Assembly (NCBI GenBank): GCA_002495205.1
Contig: DAEE01000023.1
Coordinates: forward strand, 3,617-8,816
Length of the DNA: 5,200 bases
Direction: 5' to 3'
Origin: Thaumarchaeota archaeon UBA183
GTDB taxonomy: Archaea > Thermoproteota > Nitrososphaeria > Nitrososphaerales > UBA183
Positions 1 to 4,777 of this stretch are shown here, piece after piece. Within the stretch, counting starts at the first letter, position 1. Each line of letters starts with the position of its first letter. The position numbers were made by a program, and so were the translations under genes. The notes beneath the pieces are model-generated. The model searched no databases and was not told where the DNA came from. It saw nothing but the letters and a program-made list of their open reading frames with translations.

Positions 1-474
1 CATGTTCCACTCGCGGACGGGCGCAATCACCTCCAGGGAGGGGTTCATGGCCCTCACGCTGACGTCCATCCTCACCTGGTCGTTCCCCTTCCCGGTGCAG
101 CCGTGGGCCACGGCGTCCGCCCCCTCTTTCTCTGCGACTTCGACAAGCTTCTTGCCAATGAGCGGTCTCCCCAGGGCCGTGCTCAGGGGATAGGTTCCCT
201 CGTAGAGGGCGTTGGCCTTCACCCCAGGCCAGACGTAGTCCCGGAGGAACTCCTCCTTGCTGTCTATGGTGTAGTGGTTCTTGGCCCCGATTGTCCTGGC
301 CTGCTTCTCGATGCGCGCCATCTCTTCCCTCTGGCCGAGGTCGAGGGTGACGGTCACCACCTCTGCGTCGTACTTCTCCTGAAGCCACTTCACGCAGACG
401 GAGGTGTCCAGCCCGCCCGAAAACGCAAGGACGACGGTCCGGTGCAAATCTGTGCGCCACTGACGGTGGAACAC
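1..474 (-). CDS. argG: Argininosuccinate synthase, N-terminal part (3' end beyond window)
   Basis: Argininosuccinate synthase joins citrulline and aspartate, using ATP, to make argininosuccinate in arginine synthesis in the cytoplasm. The visible 158 codons hold the PP-loop ATP-pyrophosphatase motif SGGLDTS (residues 19-25), the family block [13 protein letters not shown] (94-106) and [14 protein letters not shown] (122-135), all hallmarks of ArgG. The last visible residues, VREWNM, match the family, so the gene is cut only by the window edge; full-length enzymes are about 400 residues. I chose the GTG at 474 because a TATA-like box near 496-502 lies about 25 nt upstream, which suits a leaderless mRNA. 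The in-frame TTG at 447 would give the shorter N-terminus ([12 protein letters not shown]) more usual for the family, but it has no Shine-Dalgarno sequence. Function is very secure; the exact start is not. Confidence 0.95.
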   Translation of the reverse strand, partial: MFHRQWRTDLHRTVVLAFSGGLDTSVCVKWLQEKYDAEVVTVTLDLGQREEMARIEKQARTIGAKNHYTIDSKEEFLRDYVWPGVKANALYEGTYPLSTALGRPLIGKKLVEVAEKEGADAVAHGCTGKGNDQVRMDVSVRAMNPSLEVIAPVREWNM

Positions 475-480
475 TTTTAA
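474..480 (+). promoter_or_regulatory. TATA-like box for the ACT-domain gene
   Basis: The sequence CTTTTAA lies in otherwise GC-rich DNA, centred about 28 nt upstream of the TTG start at 506. This fits an archaeal TATA box driving a leaderless transcript; no Shine-Dalgarno sequence precedes that TTG. The box touches the proposed argG start at 474, so the two promoters overlap completely. Confidence 0.5.
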
Positions 481-494
481 GGGCTGTGGACAGG

Positions 495-503
495 AAATAT
501 ACA
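495..503 (-). promoter_or_regulatory. TATA-like box for argG
   Basis: Read on the minus strand, this AT-rich stretch is TGTATATTT, centred near 499. It lies about 25 nt upstream of the GTG at 474, the usual distance between an archaeal TATA box and the transcription start. This implies a leaderless or nearly leaderless argG transcript. It ends only 3 bp before the TTG start of the opposing ACT-domain gene. The call rests on motif and spacing only. Confidence 0.5.
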
Positions 504-505
504 AA

Positions 506-1219
506 TTGGCCAAGCGTGACCAAAAACTGGCCAAGGCCGTCTCCGTGGCCCGGGCCGTGAAGGACGAGGTGGGGTCCGACCTCTCGATTCAGGATGCCAT
601 TGCCAGGGACTACCTGAACCTCAGCGCCCTCGCCAGGATGCTGGTCCCCAAGGTCGCCGCGCGGACCGGGAAGAAGGCCAAGGACGTCAACGAGGTCGGG
701 ATAGCGACAGCGTTGAAGAGGCTGCAGGGGACTTACTCCGTCGCTTCGCCTCGCGTGAGCAGGGTGATTGCGAGGAGCGCCGTCAGCGTTAGGACTCACG
801 TGTCGAGCCTTTCAGTGGAGAAGACGAAGCGAACCGTCCAGACGGTCAGCACCCTCCTGTCCACCTACCCCAACGACTTCATCCAGGTCTCCGAGTCGCT
901 CTCATCCATCACTCTGATCTTCGACCAGCGGCTTCTCTCAAGGGTGAAGAGGTCGCTGGCAGGCGCGGAGCTGCTGGAAGAAGGGGAAGAGAGGGCGGCC
1001 ATCACTGTGCACAGCCCCGAGGAGATTTCAACCACGCCTGGGTGCATCAGCACCTTCTACAACCAGCTCTCCAGGAGGAAGGTGAACGTCGAGGACACGG
1101 TCAGCTGCTACACGGACACCATAATGGTGGTGGACATGAAGGATGCGAGTAGGGCCTTCGAGGCGCTCACGGAGCTCGTCGGTGAAGAGCAGAAGAAGCT
1201 GTACGAGAGCTCGGGCTAG
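506..1219 (+). CDS. ACT-domain protein, possible amino-acid-responsive regulator
   Basis: A 237-residue soluble protein with no membrane segment or signal peptide. Residues 28-72 form a predicted helical domain ([19 protein letters not shown], then a conserved-looking GIATALKRL), which could be a DNA- or partner-binding module. Residues about 125-230 resemble tandem ACT units like those at the C-terminus of aspartate kinases: a strand SSITLIFD (133-140), AAITVHSP (164-171), then [26 protein letters not shown] (176-201) and [20 protein letters not shown] (205-224). No kinase or other catalytic domain is present. ACT domains usually bind amino acids and control enzymes or transcription; what this one binds is unknown. 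The gene is divergent from argG and followed by an amidohydrolase gene. The TTG start is chosen because the next in-frame ATG is at residue 45, inside the helical domain. Domain call fairly sure, role unknown. Confidence 0.8.
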   Translation: MAKRDQKLAKAVSVARAVKDEVGSDLSIQDAIARDYLNLSALARMLVPKVAARTGKKAKDVNEVGIATALKRLQGTYSVASPRVSRVIARSAVSVRTHVSSLSVEKTKRTVQTVSTLLSTYPNDFIQVSESLSSITLIFDQRLLSRVKRSLAGAELLEEGEERAAITVHSPEEISTTPGCISTFYNQLSRRKVNVEDTVSCYTDTIMVVDMKDASRAFEALTELVGEEQKKLYESSG

Positions 1220-1225
1220 AGAACA

Positions 1226-1235
1226 GGATAAGAAA
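1226..1235 (+). promoter_or_regulatory. Weak TATA-like element before the nitrilase-family gene
   Basis: GGATAAGAAA is the only A/T-leaning stretch in the 39-nt gap and is centred about 28 nt before the TTG at 1259. It could drive a separate leaderless transcript of the hydrolase gene. It is weak, and simple read-through from the ACT-domain gene explains the layout equally well. Confidence 0.25.
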
Positions 1236-1258
1236 GGGGCGTCAGGGGAAGCGGTGCC

Positions 1259-2029
1259 TTGAAGATTACAGTCACCCAGATGCCCGATGACCCCATGAAC
1301 TTCGAGAAGGAGTGGGCGAGGCTGGAGAGGCACGTCAAGAGGTACCAGAGCGACCTCGTGCTCCTGCCGGAAATGCCATTCTACGACTGGTTCTGCGCAG
1401 GCCCGAAGTTCGTCCCGGAGACTTGGAGCGAAGCCGTGAGCAGGCACAGGGACTGGGTTAGGAGGCTGTCCGAGCTCGGCGCGCCTGCAGTCCTGGCGAC
1501 AAGGCCTGTGGACAGGGGGGAAAGGAGGCACAACGAAGGCTTCGTGTGGAGCGGAAGAGGGGGAGCCGAGGGGAAGCACCTCAAGAACTACCTGCCCAAC
1601 GAGCCCGGTTACTACGAGGCGAGGTGGTACCAGAGGGGAGGGAAGCCTTTCGCGCCTTTCGAAGTCTCCGGGTGGAAGGCCGGGTTCCTGATCTGCAGCG
1701 ACCTGTGGTCCATGCCAGACGCGAGGTCCTACGGGAAGCGTGGGGTGGAGCTCATAGTGGCTCCGCGCTGCACAGGGCTGAACGTCGACAAATGGCTCGC
1801 CGGGGGGAGGACGGCGGCCGTGGTCGCTGGCGCCTACTGCGCCTCGTCCAACAGGCTGGGGAAGCACGGAGTGGCGACGTTCGGGGGCAGGGGATGGGTC
1901 GTGGGGCCAGACGCGGAGGTCCTCGGGCTCACGTCCAACGGCAGGCCGTTTGTGACCGTTGACATCGACAGGGCCAGGGCAGACAGGGCGAAGAGCACCT
2001 ATCCGAGAGATGCGCTGAGGCCCGACTAG
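1259..2029 (+). CDS. Carbon-nitrogen hydrolase (nitrilase superfamily), substrate unknown
   Basis: A 256-residue cytoplasmic enzyme of the nitrilase superfamily, which hydrolyses amides, carbamoyl-amines or nitriles. The Glu-Lys-Cys catalytic triad is visible: E38 in LLPEMPF, K109 in GKHLKNYLP, and C146 in FLICSDLW. The segment YYEARWYQRGG (118-128) supplies a further conserved glutamate (E120). Length and order of blocks fit a complete single-domain member. The motif set resembles the amidase/N-carbamoyl-amine hydrolase side of the superfamily more than glutaminase domains of NAD synthetase, but the substrate cannot be read from sequence. The TTG start at 1259 has a GGTG four nt upstream, a modest Shine-Dalgarno match, and gives the usual N-terminal strand KITVTQM. 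It follows the ACT-domain gene by 39 nt on the same strand, so co-transcription is likely. Its stop overlaps that of ftsY. Confidence 0.88.
   Translation: MKITVTQMPDDPMNFEKEWARLERHVKRYQSDLVLLPEMPFYDWFCAGPKFVPETWSEAVSRHRDWVRRLSELGAPAVLATRPVDRGERRHNEGFVWSGRGGAEGKHLKNYLPNEPGYYEARWYQRGGKPFAPFEVSGWKAGFLICSDLWSMPDARSYGKRGVELIVAPRCTGLNVDKWLAGGRTAAVVAGAYCASSNRLGKHGVATFGGRGWVVGPDAEVLGLTSNGRPFVTVDIDRARADRAKSTYPRDALRPD
2026..2029. other. Shared CTAG: overlapping stop codons of convergent genes
   Basis: The tetramer CTAG carries the TAG stop of the nitrilase-family gene (2027-2029, plus strand) and the TAG stop of ftsY (2026-2028, minus strand). The two coding regions overlap tail to tail by 4 bp. No hairpin plus T-run is seen on either side, so any termination signal must lie inside the opposite gene. 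Confidence 0.95.
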
Positions 2030-2937
2030 CCCTTTAGCAGAGAATCGAGGAACTTCTTGGTGTCGAATGGGACCAGGTCCTCGTACCCCTGGCCGACACC
2101 AAGGAAGATGACTGGCTTCCCAGTCGAGTAGACTATCGACAGGGCAGCTCCCCCTCGGACGTCAGCGTCAGACTTGGTCAGGATGGCCCCGTCGAAGCCC
2201 ACGTGCTGGTTGAAGAGCTCCGCCTGGGAGACGGCATCGTTTCCGGTCAGCGCGTCTGCGACGAAGACGCGGAAATCAGGCTTCACCACTCTGACGATCT
2301 TGGCCATCTCCTCCATCAGGTTCTGGTTGGTCTGCATCCTCCCGGCCGTGTCTATCAGCAGGCAGTCGGCGTGGTGGGCCTTGGCGTAGAGGACCCCGTC
2401 CCTCCCGACCGCTGCCGGGTCTGCGCCGTAGCGCTGCGAGATGACCTTGAGCTGGAGCCTCCCGGCGTGCTCGGTGAGCTGCTCGATAGCGCCGGGCCTG
2501 TGGGTGTCTCCGGCTGCGCAGACGACGGAAAGGCCGTTCTTCTGAAGGTAGCTCCCGAGCTTCGCGACAGTCGTCGTCTTGCCTGTGCCGTTTATCCCCA
2601 GAAACAGGACGACATACGGCTCCCCTGCCTTCTTGACCTTGTCCTTGATGTTCGCCAGGAGATCTGCCGTGCCCGCCTTCGCGAAAGCCTCCTGTAGGAC
2701 CGCCGAGAGCCTCTCGCCGACGACCTCTGAAAGGTCGGCCGACCTGTCGACCTTGGTCCCCGTGACGCTCTTCTGGACTTCGTTGGTCAGGGCCTCGGCG
2801 ACGGTCTGTGCCACGTCGCTCTCTATCAGGGCAATCTGGAAGTTGAAGACGACGTCGTCGAGGTCCTTGTCTGTGAGCTGCTTCTCCTTTACGGCGCTCG
2901 TGACGGCTGAGAACGCCTGCTTCAGCCTGTCGAACAA
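2026..2937 (-). CDS. ftsY: Signal recognition particle receptor FtsY
   Basis: FtsY is the membrane-associated SRP GTPase that receives ribosome-nascent chain complexes from SRP54 and hands them to the Sec translocon. The 303-residue protein has an N-terminal helical bundle (about 1-95), then the NG GTPase: P-loop GINGTGKTT (114-122), DTHRPGA (144-150), DTAGR (196-200), TKSD (254-257) and GVGQGYEDL (280-288). The C-terminal GYEDLVPF with a short final helix marks FtsY rather than SRP54, and there is no methionine-rich M domain. The long acidic A domain of many FtsY proteins is absent; the protein begins almost at the N domain with MFDRLKQAF. The TTG start is supported by AGGAG six nt upstream, within the end of the prefoldin gene. 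It is the last gene of the leftward operon, 3 nt after prefoldin alpha. Confidence 0.96.
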   Translation of the reverse strand: MFDRLKQAFSAVTSAVKEKQLTDKDLDDVVFNFQIALIESDVAQTVAEALTNEVQKSVTGTKVDRSADLSEVVGERLSAVLQEAFAKAGTADLLANIKDKVKKAGEPYVVLFLGINGTGKTTTVAKLGSYLQKNGLSVVCAAGDTHRPGAIEQLTEHAGRLQLKVISQRYGADPAAVGRDGVLYAKAHHADCLLIDTAGRMQTNQNLMEEMAKIVRVVKPDFRVFVADALTGNDAVSQAELFNQHVGFDGAILTKSDADVRGGAALSIVYSTGKPVIFLGVGQGYEDLVPFDTKKFLDSLLKG

Positions 2938-2940
2938 GGG

Positions 2941-3369
2941 CTACTCCTGGCTCTTCGCCACTAGGTTGTTCAGCAGGTCCCTGTCCGCGTTGAGCCTCTC
3001 GGCGATCTCGCTCCTCTGGCCTGCGAGGGAGACTATGGTCTTCTCCACGTCCCTGCTCCTCTCCTCGAGCATGGCGACGGCCTCTTCCTTCGACTTCTCT
3101 ATTACGATGTTCGCGCCGACGTTGAGGAGCACCTTGTCAGTGCTTGGCGGAGGCGAGCGGAGCAGCGCCCCTCCCCCGATCTGCGTCAGCACCTCCTTGC
3201 CATCACCGTCCAGCCCCTTTATCGACTCCAAGGCGGCGCGGCCTTCGAGCAGGGCCCTTTCGAGGAGGTTCTGCCTGGCCGTGAGCTCGTTGTAGGTGCT
3301 TTCGAGGACCCTTACCTCAACCACCAGAGCGTTCACAGTCTCTTCAGGCGTCGGCTGCTGCTTGCTCAT
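2941..3369 (-). CDS. pfdA: Prefoldin alpha subunit
   Basis: Prefoldin (GimC) is a jellyfish-shaped hexamer of two alpha and four beta subunits that holds unfolded proteins and passes them to the group II chaperonin. This 142-residue protein has the alpha-subunit plan: an N-terminal coiled-coil helix (about 8-50), a central beta-hairpin region (60-90) with LTQIGGGALL and the family signature TDKVLLNVGANIVIEKS, then a C-terminal coiled-coil helix (93-140). Length is typical for archaeal alpha subunits. A PPP run at 73-75 sits within the hairpin region. The ATG at 3369 follows aIF6 by 9 nt and has no Shine-Dalgarno sequence; instead the mRNA there reads AATCACCTC. Translation probably depends on coupling to the upstream gene. 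The beta subunit is not in this window. Confidence 0.93.
   Translation of the reverse strand: MSKQQPTPEETVNALVVEVRVLESTYNELTARQNLLERALLEGRAALESIKGLDGDGKEVLTQIGGGALLRSPPPSTDKVLLNVGANIVIEKSKEEAVAMLEERSRDVEKTIVSLAGQRSEIAERLNADRDLLNNLVAKSQE
2944..2948 (-). promoter_or_regulatory. Shine-Dalgarno site for ftsY
   Basis: AGGAG on the minus strand ends 6 nt before the TTG at 2937 and lies inside the last codons of the prefoldin alpha gene. It decides the TTG start of ftsY and points to translational coupling. Confidence 0.7.
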
Positions 3370-3378
3370 GAGGTGATT

Positions 3379-4044
3379 TCAGACGCCCAGCGCCCGCGTT
3401 ATAAAGACAAGCTCAGGCCCGGTCGTCTGGCTGCCGACTATCGCGTTTCTGGAGTTGGCGATGATGCCAGAGGCCACATAGGGGACGCCGCTGTTCACCG
3501 ACGTGGGGTAGGCGTCCACGCCGAGCAGCGAGCCGAGGCGCTCCACTTCCTTCTCGTCGAGCCCGGGGTAGACCGCTGCGCCTGTGTTGGTGGCCACGAC
3601 GAAGGAGCCTACCTGGTGGTATTCTCCTATGGGCGTCCGCTCGACCTCTGTCCCGAGGACGTCCTTCACCTGCGACAGGGCGAGGTGGTCTAGCGCAGGA
3701 GAAACGAGGGCGCATCTGTCGTTGGCCACGACCAGGTTGCCCACGGCTGTCATCTTCGAGTCGAGCTTGGACACGTTCATCCCCGTGGCTGCCTTGATCT
3801 CGTGGATCTCGTTCGCTTCGGCCAGCCTCGAGACGAGGATGCCAGTGCTGTTCATGGAGATTAGCGGCCCCAGGAGCCTGGACTCGGCTATTGACGTGGG
3901 GACAGGCGAGACCTGCAGGTCGGCGCAGAGCTTGTCCGTCTTCGTCTGGGCTAGGCCCTTGGGGACCAAGAGGAACTTCTCGTTGCCTTTCAGGAAGACC
4001 CCTATGTTGGGGCTCCGGTAGATGTCAATCAGGTGTAGACCCAA
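3379..4044 (-). CDS. eif6: Translation initiation factor 6 (aIF6)
   Basis: aIF6 binds the large ribosomal subunit and blocks its premature joining to the small subunit; its eukaryotic counterpart also acts in late 60S maturation. The 221-residue length is normal, and the sequence shows the repeated pentein-fold segments: SMNSTGILV (63-71), AVGNLVVAND (100-109), GSFVVATNTGAAVYP (146-160) and GVPYVASGIIANSRNAIVG (186-204), ending in GPELVFI (209-215). The TTG at 4044 is the only start that keeps the first strand (HLIDIYRSPNIGVFLKG); the next ATG is at residue 64. No clear Shine-Dalgarno sequence precedes it, but it begins only 4 nt after the eL31 stop, so coupling is likely. The LX/eL20 gene often found next in archaea is not present between this gene and prefoldin alpha. 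Confidence 0.95.
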   Translation of the reverse strand: MGLHLIDIYRSPNIGVFLKGNEKFLLVPKGLAQTKTDKLCADLQVSPVPTSIAESRLLGPLISMNSTGILVSRLAEANEIHEIKAATGMNVSKLDSKMTAVGNLVVANDRCALVSPALDHLALSQVKDVLGTEVERTPIGEYHQVGSFVVATNTGAAVYPGLDEKEVERLGSLLGVDAYPTSVNSGVPYVASGIIANSRNAIVGSQTTGPELVFITRALGV

Positions 4045-4048
4045 TTGG

Positions 4049-4333
4049 TCACACGCTTTCGGGCTTCGGAGGGAGCCTGACCTTAACCACGCCGTCCTCG
4101 TCGCGCTCCATCTCGACGGTTATGCGTCGGGGCGGGTGTCTGATACCCCTTGCCCAGATCTGCTCGTTGACCTCGACGTCGATGCTCACCTGCTTGGCCT
4201 TCATGTGGCGGGTGGCGAACTCTTTCAGAACAATGAGCGCCTTCTTGGCCCTCCTGTAGGGCGGCGCCTCGTAGACAACTCCCAGGGGGACCGTGTAGGT
4301 CCTCGTGATTTCTTCCATCTTCTGTTCCGACAT
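4049..4333 (-). CDS. rpl31e: Large-subunit ribosomal protein eL31
   Basis: eL31 is an archaeal/eukaryotic protein of the large ribosomal subunit located near the polypeptide exit tunnel. The 94-residue sequence has the family core: TRTYTVPLGVVYEAPPYRRAKKA (10-32), a helix with VLKEFATRHMKA (35-46), VSIDVEVNEQIWARGIRHPPRRI (49-71) and a C-terminal strand GVVKVRL (81-87). The ATG at 4333 is chosen because GAGGT lies 8 nt upstream; an ATG at residue 6 is possible but less well placed. It follows eL39 by 6 nt. Confidence 0.95.
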   Translation of the reverse strand: MSEQKMEEITRTYTVPLGVVYEAPPYRRAKKALIVLKEFATRHMKAKQVSIDVEVNEQIWARGIRHPPRRITVEMERDEDGVVKVRLPPKPESV

Positions 4334-4339
4334 CTTCTA

Positions 4340-4498
4340 CTACCTCAGCTTCAGCTTCCGCTGCCTCCAGCTCCTGCGCGCAGGGTTGGTCCTGACCTGG
4401 CGGTTGGTCCTGACAATGACCCAGGTGGGTACTGACCTTGACTGCTTGCCTGCCTTCGCCAGCCTGTTCTTCTTCGATTTGTCCTTGACTCTGGCCAT
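4340..4498 (-). CDS. rpl39e: Large-subunit ribosomal protein eL39
   Basis: A 52-residue, strongly basic protein, found by translating the gap between eL31 and the PDCD5-like gene. It matches eL39, which lines the ribosomal exit tunnel in archaea and eukaryotes. Visible family features are [11 protein letters not shown] (9-19), [15 protein letters not shown] (22-36), [14 protein letters not shown] (37-50) and the arginine/lysine-rich tail. Length is normal (about 50 residues). The ATG at 4498 follows the previous stop by 1 nt and has a perfect AGGAGG 7 nt upstream. The gene ends with two consecutive in-frame stops (TAGTAG). Confidence 0.95.
   Translation of the reverse strand: MARVKDKSKKNRLAKAGKQSRSVPTWVIVRTNRQVRTNPARRSWRQRKLKLR
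4342..4346 (-). promoter_or_regulatory. Shine-Dalgarno site for eL31
   Basis: GAGGT on the minus strand overlaps the end of the eL39 gene, including part of its stop codon, and ends 8 nt before the eL31 ATG. It supports the start at 4333. Confidence 0.6.
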
Positions 4499-4499
4499 C

Positions 4500-4775
4500 C
4501 TAAGCCCTCCTGATCGTGATGTCCCGCTTCTTTCCCTGAAGCTGCGCCAGCATCTGCTTGACCTGCTCGTCGCTCACGGCGTTGGCGAGCTTCCCAGCTG
4601 AAGCGAGCTGGATGACGTACTCCTCCACGGACGCCGCCAGGTCGGGCCTGACCATCCTGACGTTGGCCAGCCGCTGCCTGGCTTCGGATGTGAAGGCCAT
4701 CCTGAGGGCGGCCTCCCTCATCATCTTGCGCTGCTGCGCCTCAGCGTCGGGCTGCCTCTGAGGCTGCTCGGCCAT
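4500..4775 (-). CDS. PDCD5 (TFAR19) family DNA-binding protein
   Basis: A 91-residue helical protein of the PDCD5/TFAR19 family. Archaeal members are small DNA-binding proteins encoded next to eS19 and eL39; their cellular role is not well settled. Family features visible are a charged, flexible N-terminus (1-20), [20 protein letters not shown] (29-48), [14 protein letters not shown] (50-63), the [13 protein letters not shown] block (67-79) and the C-terminal KKRDITIRR (82-90). The ATG at 4775 gives MAEQPQ and starts 2 nt after the eS19 stop. A TTG at 4781 would add two residues and overlap the eS19 stop. GAGGT at 4786-4790 lies 10 nt before the ATG and 4 nt before the TTG, so it does not settle the choice. 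Confidence 0.92.
   Translation of the reverse strand: MAEQPQRQPDAEAQQRKMMREAALRMAFTSEARQRLANVRMVRPDLAASVEEYVIQLASAGKLANAVSDEQVKQMLAQLQGKKRDITIRRA
4506..4511 (-). promoter_or_regulatory. Strong Shine-Dalgarno site for eL39
   Basis: AGGAGG on the minus strand, 7 nt before the eL39 ATG, is the best ribosome binding site in the window. It also encodes the final Arg-Arg of the PDCD5-like protein, so it serves both frames. Confidence 0.75.
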
Positions 4776-4777
4776 GG

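Noticed and set aside
103..480. Plus-strand open frame of 125 codons at the left end
   Set aside because: Antisense to argG, whose PP-loop and other motifs are unmistakable; the plus-strand product resembles nothing.
1028..1867. Long open frame (279 codons) on the minus strand opposite the ACT and hydrolase genes
   Set aside because: Proline/arginine-rich composition with no recognisable domain; it is antisense to two well-supported genes and is expected from high GC content.
2579..3295. Open frame of 238 codons on the plus strand, rich in Ser/Leu
   Set aside because: It is the antisense of ftsY and prefoldin alpha; serine/leucine bias reflects the complement of their codons and no family is recognisable.
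3370..3375. Shine-Dalgarno-like GAGGTG on the plus strand before a plus-strand open frame at 3373
   Set aside because: The downstream frame is antisense to aIF6 and has no family features; the match comes from the spacer before prefoldin alpha.
4337..4342. Tandem TAGTAG stop codons as a possible recoding site or pyrrolysine codon
   Set aside because: eL39 has its normal full length at the first TAG; the next gene's Shine-Dalgarno overlaps here, and there is no sign of read-through.
4385..4414. Repeated TTGGTCCTGAC in two copies 19 bp apart
   Set aside because: It encodes the VRTN...VRTN segment of eL39, a known repetitive basic stretch of that protein, so coding explains it.
4022..4435. Plus-strand open frame opposite aIF6, eL31 and eL39
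   Set aside because: Antisense to three conserved genes, low-complexity composition, no plausible ribosome site or promoter.
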